Assembly: GCA_036937835.1 (NCBI GenBank)
Contig: CM072863.1
Span: 16,914,001 to 16,978,000 of the forward strand
Length of the DNA: 64,000 nt
Source: Pampus argenteus
Taxonomy: Eukaryota; Chordata; Actinopteri; Scombriformes; Stromateidae
Direction of reading: 5' to 3'
Of this stretch, positions 24,801 through 36,800 are shown one piece after another; the first letter of the stretch is position 1, and each line of letters opens with the position of its first letter. The notes below the pieces were generated by a model. That model was given only the letters and a program-made list of their open reading frames with translations, ran no database searches and was not told the origin of the DNA. Made by a program: the position numbers and the translations under genes.

Positions 24801-27800
24801 CATTTTTGTGTAGATTGTTGAAAACATCAAAGCTGCTCTAATCTTGAATTTTCATATACCAATGGATCTAAACACCATGTGTAATTTGAGGAGGAGTTGC
24901 CTATAGTGACAAACCCAAAGAGAATTATCGTCCAGCTCTGCAGTTTTCCCCCACAGTGTTTTGAAAACACTATACGTCACCTATCGTGCACCAGGAGAGA
25001 AGACGACGGTAGTGACTAGCTGGTGAACGTAGCGAAAAGCCAAATCCTGAAGAAAACAGAACTAAAATGAGAATGCGTTGGACTTACCTTTATCAATTAG
25101 ACAGAAACACTACTGTCTTCTCTGTATGTGCATTGACAAGAAGTTTACTTAGAACTTAATGAGTATCTTATTAAAACTTCTTACATTTTATAACTTTATA
25201 TCTACTGTTAATTGGTCGAAAGAAAATAAAAATTTAAAATGCCTATTATCAGATAAAATTCCACTCCAATAACATCTTTCATGTTTGAAGTTAGACTGCT
25301 CTACTCATCTTTCCTTGTTACGTCTCCTCAATGTTCAATCCTTCAGAGAATCAAGATTTAATTTGCTGTCAATTTGTTTCTTTCCAGAGTTGACAAGAGC
25401 TACTCCAGGAGCAGAAACGTATGGTGAGTCCCCTCCTTACTGGAAAACTAAGTATCAAAGACCTTTATTTAATGCTCAACAGACCCATAACACACCCTTA
25501 CCAAATGTTTCCAACTATTGAATTCTTTGAGATACAGAATACACCAGCCACGATTTTGATTAGATATACGTATAACCTCAATCATCATGACTTGGACGTC
25601 ATGGCTTAGCTTTATTCTCTATTCTGTGTCTGTCAAGGATGGCTGCCTGGTGTGTGCTGCAACGGCAAACACGAACTTTGCTGTACTTGTATGTTAGAGG
25701 CATACATCTTAGCTTTGATTTGTCTATCAGGTTTATGCTTCAGTATTTTAATGAAAAAGACAGGGTTTAAAACCAGAAGCAGAACTCTGCTCCTTATCAC
25801 AACCCTGGCTTTTTCCTGGCTCGTAATAAAATGTTCAATGAAAACAATTATTTTCTCACTAAGAAAAATATATCTCTTCTTTAGGCTTTGGGCATCTGCA
25901 TATGATCAAAATGGAGGTAGTGGAGCTTGTAATATTTTCTGCCTGGCAGGTAGTCTCCCAGCATGGAGAAGGGAATGTGTGCCTGTAAATACAGGGGCAA
26001 GAGCAGATGGAGGAAGACAGGGAGCAGAGGTATGTGTGTAATGCCAGCTGGGCATGTAGAGTGCAGGCCTTTGAGATCACAACCTCCACACAGAGCAAAT
26101 GATCCCACTTTTATTTGCAATATTCATGTATATTCCACTCTAGTAAGGAATCCATGAGCCTATATGTTAGTAGGACTGTGAGTTCAAGTCCATGCTATAT
26201 GCTTTTGTGATATTTTATTGATTTTTTTTTTTTTCTTTTCTATTTTGCACACTGAGTACAGTCTGTCCCTGAGTTGACTGAGAGATGTAAATAACATGGT
26301 GAGGGAGACTAAATCTGATTTGCATTAGTAACTTTATGCTGAGTGTTTGTGTTTGTCTCTGTGTCATACGCATTAAAGCAAAAGGACGTATTCTTTTGTT
26401 CGGACGGATTTCGTCCTTTTGTTTACCAGGCTGTCAGCCAGCTCGTCGGCAGCTAAAAACATTGTGTTGCTTCATCATTATACATAAACGGAGCGGAGAC
26501 TCATAGAGTCATAATGAGTCTAAAAAGGACAATGGGAGAGAGTACACTGGAAAAGGATTCAGGCTCATCAGAGGAGAATTCACTGCTGCACACCCACTGA
26601 ATTTCATTATGAGGATTTTTCTGTGTTGCAAACAGGTCTATAAGCGTGGGCTAATGCTTCAGGGCAGGGTTATGCAGTTACTAACTATCCACAACACAGC
26701 TGTCTGATTGTAATCACTGAGACAAAATCATTATTCCAGTTGCATATTCCATTAGTCTCTGACTGCACTTGGATTAAAAAGCTCTAGTGTCACCAACATA
26801 TTTCATTAATTATATATTATAATTCATTTCTTTTGGGCACCGGGAGTGATTTCTTGAAGACTCCATTTTTCTCCAAATCCACTAGGTTTTATATATGTGG
26901 TTGGATCACTTTAGATTTATGAATGAATTAAGACATTTCTTGGTTTCTGTCTGTAGGGACGTTGGTGTCTGGGTCTCTCCATCTCTTAGCCTGTCTATTG
27001 TGTTAGGAACAGCACCATGACAGTGACAACAGCAGCTTCAAACCACAGTGTCTGTCATTAAAAATTGGCTTTCCTGGATCCCCTGCCATGTGTCTCAAAT
27101 CCATCACAGCATTATCCTCAACCAGCCAGGTGTGTGTGTCCAGGTATTCCTCACATTGTGGGGATGTAGGTCATTTTGTGGGGACTCCCACTTCTTATGA
27201 TGACAAAAAGGTATCCCCCTTAACATAAATAATTGATTTTAGGTTGAAGACTTAGTTCAAAGCTAAGGTACGTTAATTATGGTTAGGAATGTGGTTGAGG
27301 TTTAGATAAGTCTCCAGGAAATGAATGTAAGACAATGTAATGTCCCCTGAAGAGATGAAAACCCGGCGTGCGTGCGTGTGTGTGAACAAACACACAGTGC
27401 GCACATTTTTCCTGTCACTCTTACTGAGCACAGCTGTCTCCGGCATCTCACCTTGGCACACAAACACTTTCTGTTCATGTTGATTCGACTTGAGTAGCCC
27501 AGAATCATTTGGACATGGTGGTGCTCTCCATGAAAGGTGAGAACACACTTATTTCACTGTGCTAAACTGCTCACAGCTAAGTGTTCCTAATTAAACACTC
27601 ATTAACTTGATTGCTCGTGATAATAGTGGTGCTTATCTTCCTCAGTCTATAGCTCCTGCTGCGCTACAATAAGGAGGCCAGAATAAACGCCATGGCATTT
27701 CTGCACGAGTCGTCATTCTGGCTGTGGGATTTTTTTTTTTGTCTCTAACAATTATTCTCCATTAAAAAACAAAAAAAAATCCAAGAATGGCATATCAATT

Positions 27801-30800
27801 ACTGTCTACTGTTGCATACAAATAAAGTAAAACAACATGATCATCGCATCTATTGTAATCTATAAATTAAAATCATTTTCTTAATTACAGTAACTTGTTT
27901 GGTTAGGAACAGCCCTTAATGGGGTCCCCTTTGAGATAATGTGATATATTATGTATGTGCACAGCTGGAAGTATGTCTATTATTGCCTTGAAGACATCTC
28001 CTCTGAGCCGCGCCAGGGCCATGAGTCTGAGGCACCTTTTGACTGACATGAAGCGTTGCGTGATAATGAAGTGGTTGAAGAGGTCTCTAATTGGGTATCT
28101 TTGCGTTTTCAGATTGCTGTTAATGGCAATTCTCCACCCTAATATAGGAGTCAGTGTCGTGAGGAGAAAGCAAACAGGAAAAGAAAGTAGCCAACCGTAG
28201 CTCAATAGGCAGATGAAGGCTTTTATACTGAGTCAGGCATGGCTTTTCTGTTATGGGGAAAAACAAACTGTTTATAGTTACCATATTAGATGAGATGAGA
28301 TAGATTTTATTGTCCCCTTGTGTACCTTCTTACATAATTCATACAAAAAAAAAATACAATAAGACCAGTGACATTGTGTTAAAAAAAAAACAGGATATTG
28401 TTCAACATAGGACCAAACACTGAAGCATTGCACATGCTAGTGTACACCATCAACAACTGCTCTGTGACCATATATCATCAAACCAACACTGCATGTAATT
28501 GCTGCTGTTTAAAATCTTAATTTTAGTTAGTCCGTTTTTATAAATGTATATTGGATATTAGACATAACATCTGATGGCTAAACCACTGCATTTACCATTG
28601 GGTTACTGCATCAAACTGAATTCATTGTAATGTTCATTGAACCATTCCTAGATAGTCACAGCCTAGAAGTACAGAGCATTACCCTGCTGCCACCATGTCC
28701 TGGAGCTTTATTTTTACCAATGGGCGTCAGAGGAATATAAACAACATTTTTGCTGTGTATTGCTCGCATTAATATGATGGATCCTTTACTTGTGTCAGTG
28801 TTTCTATAGTTCCTCAGAGTACAATAGCTCTATTCCTTAATGAGTCTGTGGAGCTCTCTAAGCTCATTGGCTGGCTGGCATACCCCACTCTCACATGAGT
28901 CTCTTTGCACCACTGTCAGACCAGACTTAATGAATGTCACTTGGATGGACCATCTGTTGCTCTGCATCTCCCAGCCCCATCTACACAGGTGGGGCCAGTT
29001 GATGTTGCAACCATAGCTTTCACCTGGATTCACCCACTTAGAAAGAGGATGATTGAATCACAGTTTCAGTGCAGCTTAAGTCTCCACCCCACTATTACCC
29101 ATGTAGTTTTTGTTTACGTCACAGTCCAATAAGTGTCCGATAAAAGTGTCAGTCCAATCAATGAATTAATGTGTTGACTCTATCTTATTATTCATATCTT
29201 GCATAATAAAATAAATAAATTAGTGTGATGTAATGTTAATGATCTCAGTTTTACAGTGAGAACATAACAGAATCCTTTCTGAACCTTTTTTGTATCCATC
29301 AGAGTGGAGACTGCAGCGCTCATTAAACCCAGTTTATGTCTCTGGGAATGTTTCACTGAGAGACTATGTAGTTTTTTTTTCATGAATAAAAAGCACTGCA
29401 GCTCTGGCTTTTTTAGTCGATGGACTGACTATGTGCTATTTTGGTTGCATCAAAACAGGGCAGGAAAGAGACCCCTGCTGTGACTTAGACGGGTGTGTCC
29501 AGTCCTCAACGAGTTCACAGAGGAAACATTATGATCCAATGCATTTTCAATGGTGCTCTGCTCATGCAGGTCATGCAGAGGGCACAGTCGGAGTGCAGCG
29601 CTGATGATGGTGGAGGTTATTTTAGCAGATGGGGTTCGCCTGCTACTCTGTGCACCTGTTCAGTTAATACATGCTAGAATGCAGCCGCCATGGCAAATGA
29701 GCAACGAGACGTGCATGTTAAGATGGAGTTTTTGAAAATACTGTCCACTCTCTCCTCACACTTTTTTGAAAAATTAAAATGTTAAGTTTTAAGACACTGT
29801 GACAGAGAGGTGTTGTTGCCACGTATTGCTGCATGTTGAAAAGTGTTTGCCCACTCTCCATTTACACAGATCATTAAAAACACCAATTATAATATTACAA
29901 CAGACACACACACACACACACAAGCACCTACAGTATAGCACATACTTTCCTGTTGGGCTTCATTAGCCTCCCTCAGACGTATTCAGATAATTAATTGAAA
30001 CGCTTGGACCTATTGAGGGAGTAATGTTGCTTGCAGTTGTGGTCATTTAACATTATCAGGAGGTCGACTCTGTGTAATCAAGCTCTATTACATCTCAGTT
30101 GAGGGGATACTTCAATTAGACACCATACATACCTCCCTGACTCAGACTGTGATGGAGAAAACGATGCGCTTCTGGCGTCACTCTTGCAGTGCAGTTTGCT
30201 TTATAAATCATTCTTCACATTTGTTCAGCAATGCATATGTTATCAGTGTCATCAACAACATATCTCTAAGACTATTTCTGAGGCCAAGTTGTCACATGGT
30301 GACATGATGAAGTGTGGGATGTTCTTTTGTCTGGAAAATGGAGAAGACAATGTCACATTTTGGTAATCAGATTTCCAAATGACAGTTACAGCACTTGTTC
30401 TCAGCAGTGATAAGTTTAAATTTTTTGTTCAATTTCTACACAATCATGAATATACTGTATTGAGCCTCTAAACAGAACAGCTTAAGTATAAAGAATGCAT
30501 ACTGTTTTTAATGCTTCAACATTACCATATGAACTTGTCAAAATGCCTCTGCTTCAGTCAGTCTCAGCTTGAGGTCAGCTGTGTTGTTTTCTGTTTTTTC
30601 TTATTATCAGCATGTCCAGATAATGACTTGAATCACACAATTAGTCACTGAGGCACCCGGTGACACCACAACACAGACACCTCTGTCAGCTACATTAAGC
30701 TCCCAGTAAAGGATTTTCTCAAAATGATAACGTTATATGAGTTTTGGTACAATTCGAAACTGTGAACAAGATAAACTGTATGGAAGATCCAATGTGAAGA

Positions 30801-33800
30801 GCATAAGCAAATGGTTGAAGTCAGTCTGGCAGGAAATCAGGGAATTGTTGTGTTGTTGAACTGTGGATGAGCTACAGCTTGTCTTCCATATGCTACCTGC
30901 CCCTCTGACTGTCCTGTGGTTTCCCACTCAGTTTGTCTTCAGGTCTGTCATTGCCAAAATCAATAGAGAGGGCCACCCAAACGCAAGGTAATTATAAGAA
31001 CCAGCGGGATTCTGGGAGTGCTGAAAACACTGATCCTGGTCCTTTTCTACTATTCAAGCTGTAAGGGGAATGAGGGCCACAACCAAGTCCTGCACCCTTA
31101 AAGCTACATGCTAATGGCATTTTAGAAAGTCGTTTGGTCTGCTGAGTTTTGTACCGACCTGATCCCACTTCCTCTTTTTTCCTTCAGCACCAACCATAGT
31201 GGAAAAGCTGTCAAAGTGAATACTTTTTTATTTTTTATCTCTGGTTTCTTTAGGCATAAACTGTCCCTTTAAAGGTAAACAAGGACTTAGGTAGGCCAAT
31301 TAGATAGATGTATGATTTCTCTGCAGAAATACAACATGTACTTTCAATTTTCAATCCACCTGAATCTTAAATTTTTCATCAATCTAATAACAGACCTGAA
31401 AGGACCTTTTTAAAGGGCTATTGACAATAGAGTGTCTTGACACTGTTTTGACCTTTGAACCGAAGAGGAGAAACAACTGGAGACTTTTTCAGAAATTTCA
31501 TCTGTACCCTAGGTGTCACTAGAGTTCAAATAACATTGTCCACACCTGTATGTTGATCCAAAGGACAGGGAGATGGGGGAAAAGAAAGCTCTAGATGAGG
31601 AGTGTGAGGTTGCAGCTGCTGTGCTGTTTTAGAGGAGGGGGGCTTAACGCCTGAGCTTGTCCCTACGTGTATATCATGGGTGTAACAAGGACAACATTCT
31701 TGTAAATGTATGTGTTGCCAATGCTGTTTCAAAGAGTTTTTTGCTGTAGTTGGGTGGTGGGTAAATGTTAAATTTAGTCAGGCTGCCTCAGGAGAGAACT
31801 GTGAACAGAGTAGGAAGCAAACAGTCACAGCCAGAGACAGAGAGGGGGGTGAAACTAATGAAATGAGAAGGGGGGGGGGGGGGGGGGGGGGGTGTCTCAG
31901 CATGACCCACATACAATTACCACTGTAATTGTACACCATCTGATTAATTTGGCAATTCAGAATTCTGATGTAGTCACTTCAAAAAGAAATACTGAGCGTT
32001 TGTTTAGTCAACCTCCTCATGACCTGGTTTGACTCTTGATTTGCTCTGTGTAAAATCCACTTTCATCTTCAGTTCCACTCCACTGCCAGTGCAGAGGCTT
32101 GAAACGGACAGGAAGGTGTTGATTGTACCTGCATGCTTCATGTTTTCTGCCTGTTAGATCTCAACTATGTTCAGATGACTCCTGCTCTACCTGAGGTAAC
32201 ACTTTGCTCCCTGGGTGAGAGGTAGAGCAGCTTATCTGGGGGCCTGTGCTGGAAAACCACAATGTAGGTTATCCAGTGTAACTCAGAACCTCCTGAGTAG
32301 TAAATGAAAAGAAAACAGGCTTTGTGTGCTCTTGGCTAGCTAGCTCTGGACTACCTGTAATACTATACTCGCATGAGGGTGTGGACGACAGGCTGCCAAA
32401 AGGCTTGGCTCAAATCCCCTTATGGGTTTGTTTCAGGGACTGCAGCCTTGTTTATCGATTTTAAACTACTACCATTACATTTTCTGCAGCCCAGTGTTCC
32501 TAGTAGAACTACAAGTGTAAGTCCAGTAAGCAGCTAAATCTGTTCAGAGGTAATGCTTCAGAGCAAATGCACAGGAAGAGGAAAGGTGGACATGAAATTC
32601 TGGAGAGGAAGCTTTTCTGACGCTGTTTTCCAAAAGGTGGAGCATGTTCGGTAAGGTGGTGGGTTACTTATTATATAGAGATAAATGGATGGATGAATAG
32701 ATAGATCTGAAAATATCTGCTCCTGTTGCCCACTTACTATGTGCTACTACCGTTTACATCCTACCTCCATCCATTGGACCTATTTCAGATGAAATTATGA
32801 AACAGTTCTTTGTGCAGAGAGGTGGACATGAACAGGCGGTGTGGTATTGAAACTCAATGAATGCCTTTTATGTGAGACGACTCTGTTGTGATTGAGCGTG
32901 TAATGTGTAGCGATGTCTTTTACTGTGTTACACCCGAGGGTGTTGCCTCCCACCAAATATGAATATGTGATTACTCAGTACTACATCGGACAACACTGAC
33001 CTGTGCTTATTCCTCTGTGGGCTGAGCAAGTGATTTTTTTTTTTTCCATTATGTGTGACTGTGCTACAAAGTCTGCAGCATTTGAGAGCTTTTCAGCTAA
33101 CTGCCTGCCACTAAAGCGGCCAACGGACAATGGGACAGTTAGGCTAATTTCTGCAGAAAGCGTTTTATGATGTTGGAACAAGCTGTCAGAGTGAGGCAGA
33201 TAATTGGACAAAGAGATTCGATGTCGCCTCTCAGATGAGGTAATGTCCCATTTTAAAAATACTTTGCTTTCAAGCCTACATCCACATGCGTTTTTGTCCT
33301 ATTGAATTAGTAGAATCTGTTAATAACTAGAAGCCTCACTGAGGTAATAAGCAAAACAACACCCACAGCTTGGATGGGCAGCTCTCTGTCACAGACATAT
33401 CGAGAGCAAAGACGGGAGGTGGAGATGGAAAGCGAACAAACGGGGGAAATCGTGAGGGAGAGCGAGAGATTGTAAGAACTGATTGTGCTCGCCTCACAAT
33501 AAAAACAGTCAGGAAAAATGCACACATGTATGTGAGGAAAGGGGAGAGAGGAAAACAGGGAGGGCAGGGCGGAAAGGGAGGATAGAGGGAGGGCTTCTTT
33601 CAGCATCATCTGACAGGAGAGAGGCTGATCTCCAACAGCAGGTGTTGGAGGATAGAGAGACTGAGTCAGACACACAGAGGGAGCGATACGGCGAGGAGCA
33701 CCAAGTTGTTGAGGAGAAGAGACTGAGCTGCAAGTGAGGCAGCACTACACACAGGTAAGCATGGATAGAGATGACAGAGTGCACTGCGCTTGTAGGGAGA

Positions 33801-36800
33801 AAGTGTTGAAAGTCGAATACATTGTGAAAGCATGAAGTCAATATGATATAGACGGATAAGATGGATAAACTGACATAGCAGCTTGTTGTATATCTGTGTC
33901 CAGCTCCAGCTGATAGTCCCTGATCTCTTCATCTTATGTCACTCTAGACTCTCTTCTTCTCTTCTTCTCTCTTGTCCAGCCAGGAAGTGGCTCTCCGGCA
34001 TCTCGAGTAAATGACTCTGCTTTCATTGTGCATTAGCTGCTATACTTCATTAGATTAGTTGCTCTCTACTAAGTGGACCTGCAAAGCTTAGGGATTTATG
34101 TGTACTTGTCTCTCTTGGACCGAGTGTGTCTTCTGTATCTGTGTGTGTGTGTGTGTGTGTGTGTGTCTACAAGCAAAAATATGATCTAAATACTATTTTT
34201 GTTCAGTATTTATGAATTCTAGGAACTGAAGCCCAGAGCAAGAATTTAATCTATGATGCCAGTGAAAGGCAAAACCTGGAGTTGCTCCAATGACGCAAAT
34301 TGGAAAATAATGTTATGGTCTCGAAGATTACGTTGAGCACTCACATCCAATTGAGCTTCATTTGACTCCTTTGTCAACAATTATCAAGCAGAAAATGTTC
34401 CAGTATCTCTGCAAAGTTTGTGCTTTACCAAAGGTCAGTGTCTAACTCTGATGGTGTGAATGATGGTGATGGTGATGGTGGTGGTGGTCCTGCATAGTAA
34501 GAGTAAAATACAGTTACAGCCAGAAAAATACATGCACTTTTAGCAGAGTTGTTATAACAAAAGGCCAGTCATTTCATCGTTTTAGTCCAGTATTTTGAAC
34601 AACAGTTTGAGGCAAGAGGGTGCAATCAGGTTCACAGACAGATTGCTCCAAAATCTTCAGATTAACCTTGACATTTAAAAGACTGACTGGAGTTTATAAT
34701 CACTGGTTGATTTACTCGGCGAGTTGCACCAGAGTAGCTGTTTTCTTATTGTCGTAGTTGCTGTCCAGAAGCGTTTGAATTGGGAATATCTTTTAAAATA
34801 TAAAGCACTGTTTCATGTGCAGCACCTATTATGTAGTCAGAAGAATTACTGACTTGCATTAGTTGGTTTTAACACAATTGAGTATAGCTAGATCATTATA
34901 GCTCTCTACTTCCCATCAGATACATCAAAAGTGTTGTTTGGCATCTTACTGCTACACAAATCATTACTCATTTAGGATATAGTTACACAACGATGGATAA
35001 GCACGTAAGCAAGATGCCTCAAGGCCTTCTTGAAGAGGGTGTCTTGTCTGCTAAAGCCCATTTGGCTTTAATGGACAAAGTTACTCTACCATTAACAGAC
35101 AAGGTTACTCCACCATAGCAGAACTCAAGCGATGATGTCTGACTCTTGCTGGACTGCCTGTGGCTATCTGTTGTTTGCTAAAGAACCCAATGCATCTGTT
35201 GAAATGGCACACATGCAGTGGCCATGTTCATCCTGTATTTAGCCTGGGGTCAAGTTTTCACTGGAACCGTTACAGATTTCAGATGATGAGTTCCCAGATA
35301 AGCCTTCAGATTAATCTCATAATTCTTTGTCTTTTATATGCTTTTTAAAGTTTTAATCTAATTTGGTTTTATATCACATATTTTTGTAGCCTATGGTAAT
35401 TTGTTTTTCTGCTGCAGTCCTATCATGCTGTGGTTACTCTGCCAAGACATTATGGGTTTAACCACAACTGATAAAGTTATATGTACACTGACTTGTGTGG
35501 TGCAACAGCAATGCAATTATATATTCTAATATGATATGGGTATATGTTTAGATAAACCTATTTATCCTGCATCACAATCAATATAATGTTAAGATGAATT
35601 GTATAGTGGAAACATCATACCCACATTAGCAACATGCCAAGGATAATCAATAATAAGTGAGCATGAATTATCACAATATACAATAGATATCATGTGGCAG
35701 AACACATCTCACTGGTTTAACTCCTTTTCTTTCTCTTATGCTAAGTAACATATTTTATTATTTTATATTTTATCATATTTAATATATTTTTAACTTTGTC
35801 AGCAAAACACATATTGCTTATGGGACGTGGAAGTTACAGCCTTCAGTCCAAAGGTTACAGGACTTGCCTTTTAAAAGAAATGCATATTCTATTGGACAGC
35901 AGATTGTGTAGTGTAGTTGACACCTTGACCCTTAAGGTGTGAAATAATGGTTTAACTGTTTAGCTGTGTCTGACTGACCTCGACCTTCTCCACTCTCTTC
36001 TCCACCTCTGACTGCAGCAACACATTACAAATTCATCCTACTTAAACGTTAAATGTTTTAAATTCAGTTTGCGGAGGATTCAGCGTTTCCCAGCTCATTT
36101 GTATTTGCAGGTGCGACACAGCCCGAGCCATGATTGGACTATAGGAAGCTGTAATTCTTATCTCATGACCCAGAAGTCTATAGACGGCTGCTGGCAACTC
36201 ACAGGTTTAATTGGTGGATTTTGTTTCAAAATGCTTTGTCTGTCTGCTAATAATAATTATAATCATATACATAAACATATTAGTCTATCTCAGAAATTCA
36301 ACAAGTTTAATGGTAAATACCAGTTTTTGGAGTTTGGTTCTCTGGTCCACATATATACAGTAGATATCAAAGTTAACCATTTGTTCCTGATAGATGACGT
36401 GACTATCAGCGTGTTAAAAATAATAATGTGTAGCGTCTCTCAGAAAGCAGTTTGAAATGAAATTATTAACATTTAAATGAATTTTCTAAGTCAGTCTCCT
36501 TGTCTCTGATGATGATAGTCAGCTAATATCTTTCATCAGTGTAATGCATGGTAATGTATGTTACATGTTTTATTCAGCAAAGCAGCACATGATCTCCTGG
36601 ACACCTGGAGCTCATTGTTTAATAAATAAACAGGCCAGTCTCCCAAAAACACCATATTCCTTTAAATCCACTAATGAGTTTTAGTAATGGCATCATTCAT
36701 TCTGTACAGTCGGTTTTGGTTTGATTGTCAAATAGAACATTTCTTGTCTTTCTGGGGATAGGTAATGTTGCTAGGTGACACACACACACATTTATACAGC

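Larger units (their letters stand above)
18894..25387 (+). other. rap1gap: rap1gap intron 1 (6.5 kb)
   Basis: Starts GTAAGG, ends TTTCCAG. It contains the 24-bp tandem repeat, a TG run (23471-23489) and a possible conserved stretch at 19380-19560. No exon or RNA gene was recognised. Confidence 0.75.

Noticed and set aside
26165..26186. tRNA T-arm-like words (GAGTTCAAGTCC)
   Set aside because: No acceptor stem or D arm at the right spacing; not a tRNA.
30943..30987. Mini-exon with CTTCAG acceptor and GTAATT donor (SVIAKINREGHPNA)
   Set aside because: Its entry phase fits exon 2, but it leaves at phase 2, which fits neither exon 3 nor exon 4. No resemblance to RAP1GAP.
32157..32194. Short frame (DLNYVQMTPALPE) between TTAG and GTAACA
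   Set aside because: Vaguely like the human exon 3 segment, but exon 3 at 40479 fits phases and both ends much better.
33307..33841. Several overlapping frames on both strands of 60-120 codons
   Set aside because: Caused by purine-rich composition on one strand; no protein similarity. The region fits a noncoding first exon better.
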